Assembly: GCA_947471985.1 (NCBI GenBank)
Contig: CANIZL010000011.1
Location: 26,026-90,025 of the forward strand
DNA from: Verrucomicrobiota bacterium
GTDB taxonomy: Bacteria; Verrucomicrobiota; Verrucomicrobiia; Limisphaerales; UBA9464
Length of the DNA stretch: 64,000 nucleotides
Direction: 5' to 3'
A program made the position numbers and the translations under genes. Under the pieces are notes generated by a model, which ran no database searches, was not told the DNA's origin, and saw only the letters and a list, made by a program, of their open reading frames with translations. Shown here one piece after another: positions 34,101 through 43,225 of this stretch (positions are counted from its first letter, which is position 1; the number at the start of each line of letters is the position of its first letter).

Positions 34101-37100
34101 GATCGGCGCCCAATTGTGGTCGGTGACGGTGAACGGCAATCCGGTGGTGCCGGTGACCGCCGGTACGGCGCATCTGGTGCCCCTGCCGGCGCAGGCGGAT
34201 CCGAATACGATGATCGATCTGCAGTTGAAGATCGCCTCGCGCGCCGGCGATGCGCGTCGACTGACGGTGGCGCTTCCGCAGATCGCCGCGCCGGTCCTGC
34301 TTTCGGAATGGAAGATCGAACCGGAATCCGGGCAGCGCTTGGAGTTTCGTCGCGGCACGGTGACGCCGGTCGCCGCGGGGGGCGATCGCTCCGGTTTCGG
34401 CGGGTTGCTCCGGCTCCTGCACGCAGAAACGGTGGAGCCGCTCGTGCTGGCGACGGCCGGATTGCTGGGCCTGCTTTTGATCCTCGTTTGGGTGGAACGA
34501 ATGGCGTCCGGCGCCGGCGTGACGAAATTCAGTTTCCGGCATGCGGTCGGTGGCTTGCTAGGCTGCGTGGGCTGCGGGGGGATGCTCCTTCTGCTGGGGC
34601 AACTGCTGACGCTGTCCGCCGCGGTGGAGGTGGCGCCGACGTTGGATCTGCGCCTGATTGCGGCGATCCAACAGCCGGACACGGAATGGACCACCGAGCT
34701 GACCAATCTGCCCCTCGCGCCCTCGTTTGGGGAGTACCTGGGACGGCTCTGGCCGGCGATCGTGGCGGTGATCCTGTGGATTTATGCGGCCGTGGCGTGG
34801 ACGGGCGGCGTCCGACGTTTTGCGGGTGTGGTGGGCTGGACGCTGCTGCTCTGGGCGGCCTTGCGCCTGGACAATGGGGTTCCGGCGTTCCTTCTCGCGG
34901 TGGCGGCATTGGCCTTTGGGTTGGTAGTTCTTCCTTCCCTGCGCCGCTGGTGGGCGGTGCCGCGCAAATCTCCGACGCTGACGCCACCGCCGGACGGTTC
35001 GGCCACCACGGGTTCGACAGTGGCCACGGCGGCCTCGGCGGTGCTGCTCGGTTGGTTGGCGCTGGCCGGTATGAATCCGCCCGCGGCACAGGCGCAAGGA
35101 TTGTCGCCGGCGCCCCTGCCGGAGTCGGTCCGACAACAGGTGCGCGTGCAGGAGGATTTTGTCGTGGGCCACGCGACGCTGCACTGGCAGGCGGTGGCGG
35201 GCCAGGTGCTGCCGTTGCTGCATGCCCCGGGTGTGCTGACGCAGGCCACGTTCCCGCCGGAAGCGGGTCGCTTGGTGCGTCTCGCGGCGGGCGAGGGACA
35301 GGCCTTTCTGGCCGAAAAATCCGGGCCGCTCGATGTGGTGTTGGACTATCAATTGCCGGTCGAAGCGCGGGCGGGGGAACGCGGCTTTGGGTTGCCGACC
35401 CAGGCGGGTCTGGTGAATCAACTGACCCTGACGCTGATCGGGATGGAAGCGGATTTGAGTGTGCCGCAGGCGGTGTCCTTACGCGCGCCGGCGATGGAGG
35501 TCCGCAAGGATTCGGTGTTCGAAGTCGTGCTGGCGCCGGCGAACGATCCCTGGATCGGCTGGCAGCCCCGGCGGCGCGATACCCGGCGGGAGAAAGCGGT
35601 TTTCTATGCGGAACTGCAGCAACTCCTGGTCCCCGGGGGCGGCATTGTGGAAGGCTGGCACGAAGCGCAGATCCGGCCGGCGCAGGGCGAACTGAATGAG
35701 CTCGTGGTGGTCGTGCCGCCGGGCCTCACCATCACCGACGTGGTGTCGCCGCAGGTCGCGCAGTGGCGTTTTGATCCGACGCAGCGCCGCCTGCGCATCG
35801 GACTCACGCCCGCGCAGTCCAAACCGTTTGCGGTGCTGATCAAATCGCAAATGGCCACCGGGCCGCTGCCGACGGAAGCGGCCGTGGGTGTGCTGACGCT
35901 GGAAAACGCGGCGGGTGAAGTGGGCTTGTTCGGCTTCGCCACGGGTTCCGAGGTGCAGTTGGATGACGTCCGGAGCACGACGCTGTCGCCGATCAATCTG
36001 GAGGATTTCCCGGCCGGCTTGTTGGACACCGTGCGGTCGCAGGTGGCCGGACTCACGCTGCGCCGGGCGTATCGCTATGCGAATCCGCAGGCGACGGCCA
36101 CGCTGAAGGTTTCCGCGGTGGAACCGGACGTCCGCGTGGAATCGCAGCAGACGCTCTCCCTGGGCGAGGATCGCACCGTGCTGGCGGCCAACCTGACCGT
36201 GGCGATCACGCGGGCGGGCCTGTTCAAATTGAGTTTTGTGCTGCCCCCGGCGTTCGACGTGGAAACCATCAGTGGTGCCGCGTTGAGTCACTGGACGGAA
36301 CTCCGCCAAGCGACGAACCGGCTGATTACTCTCCATCTGAAGGGACGGACCGACGGCACCCAGCAGTTCGCCGTGAGCCTGACGGCGCCGGGAGTTCGGG
36401 CGACGCCCGGTTGGTCGGTGCCGCGCCTGATTTTGCGGGAGGCCACCAAACAACGGGGGCAATTGCTGGTGGTTCCCGAGCAGGGCTTGCGGTTGCAGGT
36501 CGCCGCCCGCGACGCCGTGACGCAGTTGGATCCCCTGCAATCGGGCGTGCGTCAGAAGGGCGTGCTCGCGTTCCGTTTGCTGCAGACCGAATGGAATCTC
36601 GCGCTCGATCTGGAACGGGTGGATGCCTGGACGCAGGTGGTGAGCTTGCAGCACCTCTTGATCAACGAAGCGCAGATCCGGGTCACCGGAAATCTCCAGT
36701 ACGAGATTGAAAATGCTGGTGTGAAATCGCTGTTCGTCCGCCTGCCCGCGAATGCCGAGAATCTGCGCTTCCGCGGCGAACAGGTGGCCGACTTCATCCC
36801 CCGGACGACTCAGACCAACGCCGCGATGAAGGACTGGGAGATCAAGCTCAGTCGGCGCGTCACCGGAAAATTCCTGCTGCAGGTGAACTACCATCAGCCG
36901 CTGGCGGCGTTGGCGACCAATGTGGTGGTGCCCGGCATCGAAGTGCAGGAGGTGAACCTGCAACGCGGCTTTGTGACGGTGCAATCCGCGAGCCGGCTGC
37001 AGGTGCGCGTGGACCCGGTGCCCGCGGCCTTGCAGGCCACCGAGTGGAGCGCGGTGCCCCGGTCCTTGCAGGCGGATCTCCCGGGATTAACGCCCAGTCA

Positions 37101-38244
37101 CACGTTCCGGCTGGTCGAACCGGCCTTCCAATTGAACCTGCAATTGGACCGGCACGACGCGGCCAAACTGCTGCCCGCGCGCGTGAATCGGGTCGATCTC
37201 ACGTCGGTGGTTTCCGACGACGGCACCGTCTTCACGCAGGTGCGCCTTTTGCTGATCCCGGGCGATCAGCAATTGCTCCGGTTCTCCTTGCCGGAAGCTG
37301 CGCGGTTCTGGTTTGCGTTTGTGGGTCAGAACAGCGTGATGCCGTGGCGCGAAGGCGAGCAGATCCTGGTGCCGCTGGAGCAGCACTCCAAGACGCGCGA
37401 GCCGGTGACGGTGGAACTCTTCTACACCCGTCGGGCGGGTGCGGCCGGGACGCGCTCTTTGGAGCTGGCGCTGGTGGGGCCCCGCTTTGATCTGCCCCTG
37501 GAGAACATCTCCTGGCGCGTTTTCCTGAATGACAAATGGCAGGTGCGGCACTGGGGTGGTTCGCTGGAACTCCAGGCCCCGCCCATCGTCGTGCCAGCCG
37601 TGGCGTTGGATCTGGATTCGTATGTCCGCCAGGAAGCCGGCGCGCGGCAGGTGAAGACGCGGGAGGCCGAGCAGTTTTTGTCGACGGCCAATTCGCTGTT
37701 GGAAAAGGGCGATCCGGAACAGGCCCGCCGGGCATTTCAAAATGCCTACGGCCTGTCGCAACACGACAACGCCTTCAACGAGGACGCGCGGGTGCAATTG
37801 CACAATCTGAAAACGCAGCAGGCCATCGTGGGCTTGAACGTGCGACAGGCCAAGGTGGCCGGCGAGAGCACGGCGTTGGCGGCGACTCCGCGCAGCCTGC
37901 GGGAAGGGCAGGAGACCGCGTACACGCAGCAGGAAGCGAAGCAATTGCTGGCGCGGAATTCGGCGGAGGATAACGCGGGCCAAATGCGCCTGGTGGAGCG
38001 GCTCATTCAGCAGCAGGAAGCGACCGCGGCGAATCCCGCGGCGATCCACGCCACGGTGCCGGAACAGGGCCGGCAACTGACCTTCGCCCGGTCGCTGCAG
38101 GTGGAGACTCAGACCGATCTGCGGATCACGCTGAGTGCGCGTGAGATCCGGGAGGTTTCGTGGTTCAGCCGTGTCCTGGTGCTGGGCGGGGTGTTGCTGC
38201 TGGTGGCGGCCTTCACCTGGCTCGGTCGCAGCGGACGCCCTTGA
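31180..38244 (+). CDS. Giant exported membrane protein (2354 aa), unknown function, internally duplicated
   Basis: It starts at ATG 31180 with a signal peptide (about 1-30). The first ~1070 residues are beta-rich and extracytoplasmic. A cluster of about five hydrophobic helices follows (about 1085-1290), then a second large beta-rich part (about 1300-2190), a helical TPR-like tail (about 2150-2330) and a final transmembrane helix (about 2330-2348). The two large parts end in related segments: residues about 910-1005 (R-L-P-I-G-A-Q-L-W-S-V-T-V-N-G) and about 1975-2067 (S-L-P-E-A-A-R-F-W-F-A-F-V-G-Q). This points to an ancient duplication. I recognise no enzyme motif. It is the last gene of the sigma-VWA locus, 67 bp after the VWA gene, and is probably the effector or receptor of that pathway. 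Confidence 0.8.
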   Translation: MKTICCRPTGTVFARGIALLLGCFVALNLWSAEAPVSAELKKASIEARGDADQAHFAIQAEFTGAGEGRTKAIYGATFQHVLQVATAVVKHRVTIRAEALQGGLSEVVVALAGDGDVKQVTGAELEDWSVRQGGAAGRTLVLRVKKTEAPVKTLTVELTAETPRPDPNATLSALTFSLAAPALANGFVVLEPESGLEVQLRNPAGLVPVDAAFLPEALRGRTGGTTNAPSVRLAYRFLGTAYSLPLSVTTADPEARRVVLRDFRLTGQLAEDTAAFTLTAIARVKHPQGASVELLSGRVALTEVSPSADWRLKFERGRYRAVFDRAGDFPVQIRFHAGVQRTNGWSQVDFTVASSTLQPVILQGLKTETQFRFVGAARPERVGEDFRSFLPADGRLNLGWQESRPAAEGALFFAVEELSQITVSPGVMRQTALLDFKVMQGELNRLSLRLAGEGEVIRVQGPQVLSWTVAPIPNSAERQLTVQLNQAQKDQFPVQIQTQTPLGTFPLATNVVLIRPEGATRFGGYYRIVNDGAVRLEVLEANGLSQISPEQFPAKESALALPAVASSQVFAYRFSGEAFGLRIQADNILPEVHVSEVLAYQLGETELAIDAEIELDVREAPLRELLLRVPKGYAVARLNATGLSDYFLTEPAGEPDAQLRLVYGAPIAGRQVLQLRLERNGALGAASWVLPRPEVVRAKSVRGHLAIRADAGFRLTPTLTQGLTEIGTAFFPKKIAGLQSAFRLSDAAWQATIQVERMPQSVQADSFHLFSVGEGIAYGSTLVNYLISGAPMASFRVALTNEYFNVEFTGKDVRNWQKVEGGYVVQLHTPVSGTYSLLATYERPFKAQGETLRFSGAQPLDAQSEQGHSIVVSTHQFQVVPVNVSAGLVRLEPGEVPAEYRLFFDAPILAAYRFTARPYNLQLELKPLVQGETVSQVVDRAAMTSRISKEGQVVTEARYFVKNQGLPNLRLRLPIGAQLWSVTVNGNPVVPVTAGTAHLVPLPAQADPNTMIDLQLKIASRAGDARRLTVALPQIAAPVLLSEWKIEPESGQRLEFRRGTVTPVAAGGDRSGFGGLLRLLHAETVEPLVLATAGLLGLLLILVWVERMASGAGVTKFSFRHAVGGLLGCVGCGGMLLLLGQLLTLSAAVEVAPTLDLRLIAAIQQPDTEWTTELTNLPLAPSFGEYLGRLWPAIVAVILWIYAAVAWTGGVRRFAGVVGWTLLLWAALRLDNGVPAFLLAVAALAFGLVVLPSLRRWWAVPRKSPTLTPPPDGSATTGSTVATAASAVLLGWLALAGMNPPAAQAQGLSPAPLPESVRQQVRVQEDFVVGHATLHWQAVAGQVLPLLHAPGVLTQATFPPEAGRLVRLAAGEGQAFLAEKSGPLDVVLDYQLPVEARAGERGFGLPTQAGLVNQLTLTLIGMEADLSVPQAVSLRAPAMEVRKDSVFEVVLAPANDPWIGWQPRRRDTRREKAVFYAELQQLLVPGGGIVEGWHEAQIRPAQGELNELVVVVPPGLTITDVVSPQVAQWRFDPTQRRLRIGLTPAQSKPFAVLIKSQMATGPLPTEAAVGVLTLENAAGEVGLFGFATGSEVQLDDVRSTTLSPINLEDFPAGLLDTVRSQVAGLTLRRAYRYANPQATATLKVSAVEPDVRVESQQTLSLGEDRTVLAANLTVAITRAGLFKLSFVLPPAFDVETISGAALSHWTELRQATNRLITLHLKGRTDGTQQFAVSLTAPGVRATPGWSVPRLILREATKQRGQLLVVPEQGLRLQVAARDAVTQLDPLQSGVRQKGVLAFRLLQTEWNLALDLERVDAWTQVVSLQHLLINEAQIRVTGNLQYEIENAGVKSLFVRLPANAENLRFRGEQVADFIPRTTQTNAAMKDWEIKLSRRVTGKFLLQVNYHQPLAALATNVVVPGIEVQEVNLQRGFVTVQSASRLQVRVDPVPAALQATEWSAVPRSLQADLPGLTPSHTFRLVEPAFQLNLQLDRHDAAKLLPARVNRVDLTSVVSDDGTVFTQVRLLLIPGDQQLLRFSLPEAARFWFAFVGQNSVMPWREGEQILVPLEQHSKTREPVTVELFYTRRAGAAGTRSLELALVGPRFDLPLENISWRVFLNDKWQVRHWGGSLELQAPPIVVPAVALDLDSYVRQEAGARQVKTREAEQFLSTANSLLEKGDPEQARRAFQNAYGLSQHDNAFNEDARVQLHNLKTQQAIVGLNVRQAKVAGESTALAATPRSLREGQETAYTQQEAKQLLARNSAEDNAGQMRLVERLIQQQEATAANPAAIHATVPEQGRQLTFARSLQVETQTDLRITLSAREIREVSWFSRVLVLGGVLLLVAAFTWLGRSGRP

Positions 38245-38369
38245 GCCTCGCCCTCCGGGGCTGGGTTCAAAGTGGCCTTTAGCGCGGGGAACGGGCGGAC
38301 GGTGAGCGGCGCCTTTTTTGATTCTTTCCTTTTAAGGGGAGGAATCCGCCGCTTTTATCCCCCCCAACC

Positions 38370-39230
38370 ATGGTCACCGCGCCGCCACCGCTGGTTGAGA
38401 CACACCGTTTGGGTCCGCATACGTCCGAATGGATTGTGCGGGCCACGGAATGCCCGGCGCTGGCCGGGCATCACATCGCCCACGTCGGCGTGGCGGAGGC
38501 CCGCTATCCGTACGCCATGGTGCGGACCGATCTGCCCGGGGGTTATTTCCTCGCGTGCTATTCCGGCGAGGGACGCATTTTGCTCGATGGCCGGTGGCGT
38601 CAGTGCGGCGCGGGTCAGGCGTGTCTGGCGCCGGCCCATGTGTTGCACGCGTTTCATGCGGTGGCGGGCAAGCCGTGGGGCTTCGCCTGGGTGCGTTATG
38701 ACGAACGCGCCGGGGCCGGGCCGCTGGGCGCGGCGAGCGCGCCCGTGCTGGCGGAGTTCTCGCCCGACCCCCTGCGCCATGCGGTCCTCGGTCTGCATGC
38801 CGAAATGGGCGGCACGGCACACCCCGCGGCGCTGCATCACTGGGCGGAGTTGCTGCACGGTTATGTCGTGCGCTTCGCCCAGCCGTGGCACGTGGAGGAT
38901 CGACTCAGCCAATTGTGGGACGCCGTGGCCGCCCGGCCCGGGGAGGAATGGTCGCTCGGCGAGATGGCCCGGCTCGCGCATTGCTCCGGGGAACACCTGC
39001 GGCGGTTGTGTCGCAAGCAGCTGGGTCGTTCGCCGATGCAACACGTCACGTATCTGCGCTTCCGCCACGCGGCGAATCTCCTGACGGAAACCGATTTGAA
39101 ACTGGAAGCGATCGCGGCGGAGATCGGGTATGCGAATGCGTTCGTGTTTTCCAATTCGTTCAAGAAGTGGACCGGACGGCGCCCCAGCGATTTCCGCAGC
39201 ACGGGCGGCAAGTTGGATCCGGTGACCTGA
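38370..39230 (+). CDS. AraC family transcriptional regulator
   Basis: The 286-residue protein has an N-terminal cupin-like sensor (about 15-115; [13 protein letters not shown]) and a C-terminal double helix-turn-helix (about 185-280). The latter ends with the AraC signature [28 protein letters not shown]. A sugar-type ligand is usual for this architecture. Neighbouring chorismate synthase is a housekeeping gene, and no sugar-uptake gene is adjacent, so its regulon cannot be assigned. Confidence 0.9.
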   Translation: MVTAPPPLVETHRLGPHTSEWIVRATECPALAGHHIAHVGVAEARYPYAMVRTDLPGGYFLACYSGEGRILLDGRWRQCGAGQACLAPAHVLHAFHAVAGKPWGFAWVRYDERAGAGPLGAASAPVLAEFSPDPLRHAVLGLHAEMGGTAHPAALHHWAELLHGYVVRFAQPWHVEDRLSQLWDAVAARPGEEWSLGEMARLAHCSGEHLRRLCRKQLGRSPMQHVTYLRFRHAANLLTETDLKLEAIAAEIGYANAFVFSNSFKKWTGRRPSDFRSTGGKLDPVT

Positions 39231-39324
39231 GGGAAATTCCGGGGTGACGGCTCCGGAAACCAGGGCGGGGATTCGCCCGTTCCGAACTGGCCCGACGGCG
39301 GGGCGTCGGTCATGCTGCGGTTCA

Positions 39325-40419
39325 ATGGGCAATACGTTCGGGACATTGTTTCGCATCACCACATGGGGGGAAAGCCATGGGGGCGGGGTCGGTGTGGTCG
39401 TCGATGGCTGTCCGCCGTGCCTGGAGCTGTCGGTCGCCGATCTGCAACCGGACCTCGATCGCCGACGGCCCGGTCAATCCAGCATTGTGACCCCGCGGAA
39501 GGAAACGGACACCGTGCAGATTCTCTCCGGGGTGTTTGAGGGCCGCACCCTGGGGACGCCGATTTCCCTCTGGGTGAAGAACGAGGATTTTCGTTCGGAA
39601 GCCTACAACGAGATGGCGGAGAAGTTCCGCCCCAGCCACGCGGACTACACCTATCACGCCAAGTACGGGCATCGCGCCTGGCCGGGCGGCGGCCGCACCA
39701 GTGCGCGCGAGACGATTGGCCGCGTGGCCGCCGGGGCGATTGCGAAGAAGCTCCTCCGCCTACGTTACGGCGTGGAGGTGCTGGCGGCGGTGACCCAGGT
39801 GAAGGATTTGGTCGCCACGGTGGATCCCGAACGCTTCACAGCTGCCGAAGTCGAGGCCAACATCCTGCGCTGTCCCGATGCGACGCAGGCCCCGGCGATG
39901 ATTGCGCTCATCGAGGACGCCCGGAAAAACGGCGACAGTTTGGGCGGCGTGGTGCTGGGCGTGGCGCGGGGTGTGCCGGTGGGCTGGGGGGACCCGGTGT
40001 TTGACCGGCTGGAAGCGGACCTTGCGAAGGCAATGCTCTCGCTGCCCGCGACCAAGGGATTTGAGATCGGCTCCGGCTTCGCCGGCGTGCACCTCACCGG
40101 CCGGGAGCACAACGATGCCTTCCGCAACATCGACGGCGAAGTCCGCACGCTGACGAACCGCAGCGGCGGTGTGCAGGGTGGGATCAGCAACGGGGAGACC
40201 ATTTATTTCCGGACCGCCTTCAAACCGGTGGCCACGGTGATGCACGAACAGGACACGGTGGACGTGCACTATCAGAATACGACGCTGAAAGGCCGCGGCC
40301 GCCACGACCCCTGCGTCCTCCCCCGCGCGGTGCCCATGGTGGAAGCCATGACCGCGCTGGTATTGCTGGACCACGCCCTCCGCCACGAAGCCCAGTGTGG
40401 TCGCCCAGGTACTGCCTGA
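39325..40419 (+). CDS. aroC: Chorismate synthase
   Basis: The 364-residue enzyme starts at ATG 39325 (M-G-N-T-F-G); the upstream part of the open frame has no similarity. It catalyses anti-1,4-elimination of phosphate from EPSP to give chorismate, the last shikimate-pathway step, using reduced FMN. Family signatures are present: G-E-S-H-G near residue 13, [16 protein letters not shown] near 115, G-G-I-S-N-G near 285 and F-K-P near 300. Length matches bacterial AroC. No other aro gene is in the window. Confidence 0.96.
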   Translation: MGNTFGTLFRITTWGESHGGGVGVVVDGCPPCLELSVADLQPDLDRRRPGQSSIVTPRKETDTVQILSGVFEGRTLGTPISLWVKNEDFRSEAYNEMAEKFRPSHADYTYHAKYGHRAWPGGGRTSARETIGRVAAGAIAKKLLRLRYGVEVLAAVTQVKDLVATVDPERFTAAEVEANILRCPDATQAPAMIALIEDARKNGDSLGGVVLGVARGVPVGWGDPVFDRLEADLAKAMLSLPATKGFEIGSGFAGVHLTGREHNDAFRNIDGEVRTLTNRSGGVQGGISNGETIYFRTAFKPVATVMHEQDTVDVHYQNTTLKGRGRHDPCVLPRAVPMVEAMTALVLLDHALRHEAQCGRPGTA

Positions 40420-40446
40420 CCCCAACGCAAAGTGGCAAGCTGCAAG

Positions 40447-40475
40447 GTGGCAGCGGCGTCCCGCCGCTTCCCCCA
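40447..40475. terminator. Hairpin downstream of aroC
   Basis: AGCGGCG (40452-40458) pairs exactly with CGCCGCT (40462-40468), and outer GTGG/CCAC can extend the stem. No T-run follows, so termination is uncertain. The rest of 40420-40626 shows nothing else. Confidence 0.35.
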
Positions 40476-40626
40476 CTTCAATCCGTCAGCAAAACACTCC
40501 GGTAAAAGTGTCCCATTGGCGGGCGCATTACTTCGCACGCTCACCGATGGGATTTGCTGCTCCACTTTGTTGCCGTACCACCCCTGATGTTGCCATCGAA
40601 TCGATGGAGAGAGAATTGAGGCAAAC

Positions 40627-41016
40627 TCAGACATGTTCCGGCTGCACTTGGGAAGGCGCAGCCTTGGACGCTTTCCGCCGGACACGATAAGGCACGTTGG
40701 ATTCGGTCAACGCGCCGGCTTGGCCGGCATCGTCGGCTTCCAGCACGACGCGGGCGCGGTCGTGGAGCACCTTGGCCACCCGGCGCAACATACTGAGGGA
40801 ATGGCCTTCGCAGCCGGGCGATTGGAGACGGCTGATTTGCTGCTGGGACGTTTTGAGCTTGCGGACGAGGTCCTGCTGGGACAGCCCGGCTTGCTCCCGC
40901 AGGGCGGCGAGTTGCTGCGCCACATCCCAAGCCTCGCCGGATTGCCGGAAACGCGCGGCAAAGGCGGGGTCTTTCATCTGCGCATCCGGATATCGATCAA
41001 AGGTGGTCTTTTTCAT
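40627..41016 (-). CDS. XRE/HigA-like helix-turn-helix protein (orphan antitoxin)
   Basis: I choose ATG 41016 (129 residues, M-K-K-T-T-F-D-R-Y). Residues about 33-88 form an XRE helix-turn-helix (L-S-Q-Q-D-L-V-R-K-L-K-T-S-Q-Q-Q-I-S-R-L), followed by a basic Ala/Lys tail. The N-terminal A-Q-M-K-D-P-A-F-A-A-R-F segment is typical of antitoxins paired with HigB/RelE toxins. No intact toxin gene lies next to it. In-frame codons just upstream read F-F-V-T-H-N-R-K-R-R, which vaguely recalls the end of a HigB toxin. It may therefore be an orphan antitoxin or simple regulator. Confidence 0.75.
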   Translation of the reverse strand: MKKTTFDRYPDAQMKDPAFAARFRQSGEAWDVAQQLAALREQAGLSQQDLVRKLKTSQQQISRLQSPGCEGHSLSMLRRVAKVLHDRARVVLEADDAGQAGALTESNVPYRVRRKASKAAPSQVQPEHV

Positions 41017-41391
41017 ATCCGGTGCCTCTTCTGCCCGCCGCTTTCGGTTATGGGTAACAAAAAAACTGCCACGCTTGAGCTTGGATTGCACCAGAGGCTT
41101 GGCAGGTATGCTGTTTTCAAATGACCCGCCCGTCCCATTCCTTCCATGCGAGGGAATTAAAACGGAAGAAGGGGGAGGGCATGGCGGCGGGTTCGGCGCA
41201 GTCCGGGCGTCGTGTTGATGGGGACCCGCGGCGCGCATTTTGACCCGCGTTCCCTCATTATTATTTTCTCCGTCAAAACCGGCCTTTTCTCCGCGGCTCC
41301 GCGCCTCCGCGTGCCATTTTGCCGTCTCTCACGGACGGGACCCGCTCCATCCGATGTTGTACGGCGGTGGGGTTCGGCATAGAGTCGGCCC
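41017..41391. other. Gene-free stretch between the HTH gene and the M2 peptidase gene
   Basis: This 375-base divergent region has no convincing gene. The minus strand stays open in frame with the HTH protein for ~74 codons but without domain similarity; see the possible toxin relic noted for the HTH gene. Promoters of both flanking genes must lie here, but I could not pick out clear elements. Confidence 0.5.
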
Positions 41392-43194
41392 ATGCATTTC
41401 CTTGCGCGGCTCGTCGCCAGGTCGTTTTTGGTGGGTACCATCGCCGGTCAGTTGGCGGGCGCCGCTGCCGCTCCGGTGCAGGAGCGGGCGGATCGGTTCC
41501 TCGGTCTCGTCAATGCCGGTTACCAGGCGTTGTATCGGGTGGAGTCCGAGGCTCAGTGGAAGGCCGGGACCGACGTCAAGCCGGTTCATGACGCCGGCGC
41601 CGAGGTCGCCGGTAAGGCCCGGGCGGCGTTCAACGGCAATCCGGCCATCATCCGCGAGGCCCGGGAATTGCTCACCCAGCGCGCCGATTTGACCGAACTC
41701 CAGATTCGCCAGCTCGAACGCTGCCTGCTCAATGCCGCCGAAGGTCCGATGACGAATCCCGAGATCGTCAACGCCCGCGTCACCGCCGAGACCGCCCAAG
41801 CTTCCATTCTTAACGGATTCCAGTTTCGGCTGAACGGCACGAACTGCGTGGCCAATGACCTCGATCGGGTGCTCACCAAGTCGGCCGATCTGAAAGAGCG
41901 TCAGGCGGCGTGGGAAGCCAGCAAGATGACCGGGCCGGCGCTGAAGGCGGGCTTGGTCAAACTCCGGGATCTGCGGAATCGCTGCGCGCAGGAACTCGGT
42001 CACAAGGATTACTTCGCGCTGCAGGTGGCGAGTTACGAGATGTCGGCCGATGAGATGCTGAAACTCAATGACGATTTCCTCCGCGAACTCCGCCCGTTGT
42101 ATCTCCAGCTCCATACGTGGACGAAGCACCGTTTGGCGAAGAAGTACGGTCAGCCCGTCCCCAAGCGCATTCCCGCCCACTGGATCAACAATCGTTGGTC
42201 GCAGGAGTGGAGCGGTCTCGTCGAAGGGGTGGACTACGATCGGTACCTGACCAATCGCGCGCCGGAATGGATCACCAAAACCGCCGAGGAATTTTATGTG
42301 GGCCTGGGATTCCCGAAGTTGCCGGAATCCTTCTGGAGTCGCAGCGATCTGTTTCCGGCGAAACCGGGCGAGAATCGGCGCAAGAATTCCCACGCCAGTT
42401 GCTGGCACGTGGATTTGCAGGACGACATCCGTTCGCTGATGAGCGTGGAGCCGAATTACTGGTGGTTCACCACGGCGCATCATGAGCTGGGGCACGGTTA
42501 TTATTTCATGGCGTACACCCGGCCGGAAGTGCCGCCCCTGTTGCGCATCGGGGCGAATCCCGCGTTTCATGAGGGCATTGGTGAATTGATCGCGCTCGCC
42601 GCGGGGCAGACGCCGTATCTGCAGCAGATGGGCATCCTGCCGGCGGATTATCAGGAGGATGCGACTGCGACGCTGCTGGACACGGCGCTGGCGCATTCGA
42701 TTCCGTTCATGTTTTGGTCCAGCGGCACGATGACCCATTGGGAGCACGACGTGTACGCGCGCGGTCTCCCGACGGAGCAATGGAACGAGCGTTGGTGGGA
42801 GCACGTGGCGAAGTTGCAGGGCGTCGAGCCCCCGCAGGGCGCCGGCACGCGCGGGGAGGAATGGTGCGACGCCGCCACCAAGACCCATATCAATGACAAT
42901 CCCTGCTACTATTACAGCTACGCCATCGCCACGGTTTTGAAGTTTCAGTTTCACGATTACATCGCCCGTCGGATCCTGAAACAGCCGCCGCAAAAGTGCA
43001 GTTACGCGGGGAATCGCGAAGTCGGTGTTTTCCTGCAAAAGATGCTCCGGGCCGGCGGGAGGCGGGATTGGCGCCAGTTGTTGAAGGAGACCACGGGCGA
43101 GGAGCTGAGCACGCGGGCGATGAAGGATTATTTCGCTCCGTTGCAGGCGTGGTTGGAGAAGGAAAACGCGGGGCGGCAGATCGGGTGGGAGTGA
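41392..43194 (+). CDS. Peptidase family M2 metallopeptidase (angiotensin-converting-enzyme-like), exported
   Basis: The 600-residue protein has an N-terminal signal peptide (ending near A-A-A-A-P, about residue 26) and a single ACE-type catalytic domain. The zinc site is H364-E-L-G-H368 with the third ligand E394 in G-A-N-P-A-F-H-E-G-I-G-E; animal ACE has G-A-N-P-G-F-H-E-A-I-G-D at the same place. Length matches one ACE domain. The family removes C-terminal dipeptides from oligopeptides, so this is probably a periplasmic dipeptidyl carboxypeptidase. The dehydrogenase gene of the next operon begins 31 bp downstream. Confidence 0.92.
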   Translation: MHFLARLVARSFLVGTIAGQLAGAAAAPVQERADRFLGLVNAGYQALYRVESEAQWKAGTDVKPVHDAGAEVAGKARAAFNGNPAIIREARELLTQRADLTELQIRQLERCLLNAAEGPMTNPEIVNARVTAETAQASILNGFQFRLNGTNCVANDLDRVLTKSADLKERQAAWEASKMTGPALKAGLVKLRDLRNRCAQELGHKDYFALQVASYEMSADEMLKLNDDFLRELRPLYLQLHTWTKHRLAKKYGQPVPKRIPAHWINNRWSQEWSGLVEGVDYDRYLTNRAPEWITKTAEEFYVGLGFPKLPESFWSRSDLFPAKPGENRRKNSHASCWHVDLQDDIRSLMSVEPNYWWFTTAHHELGHGYYFMAYTRPEVPPLLRIGANPAFHEGIGELIALAAGQTPYLQQMGILPADYQEDATATLLDTALAHSIPFMFWSSGTMTHWEHDVYARGLPTEQWNERWWEHVAKLQGVEPPQGAGTRGEEWCDAATKTHINDNPCYYYSYAIATVLKFQFHDYIARRILKQPPQKCSYAGNREVGVFLQKMLRAGGRRDWRQLLKETTGEELSTRAMKDYFAPLQAWLEKENAGRQIGWE

Positions 43195-43225
43195 ACCGCA
43201 GCTTCGGAAGAGATTGCTGGGACTT

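Noticed and set aside
31168..34542. Minus-strand frame of 1124 codons opposite the giant membrane protein
   Set aside because: It is rich in His, Arg and Gln, has no domain or signal, and mirrors the codon bias of the plus-strand gene. It is a shadow.
38272..39084. Second plus-strand frame overlapping the AraC gene
   Set aside because: It is out of frame with the AraC regulator, which has a full helix-turn-helix signature. Arg/Trp/Ser-rich noise.
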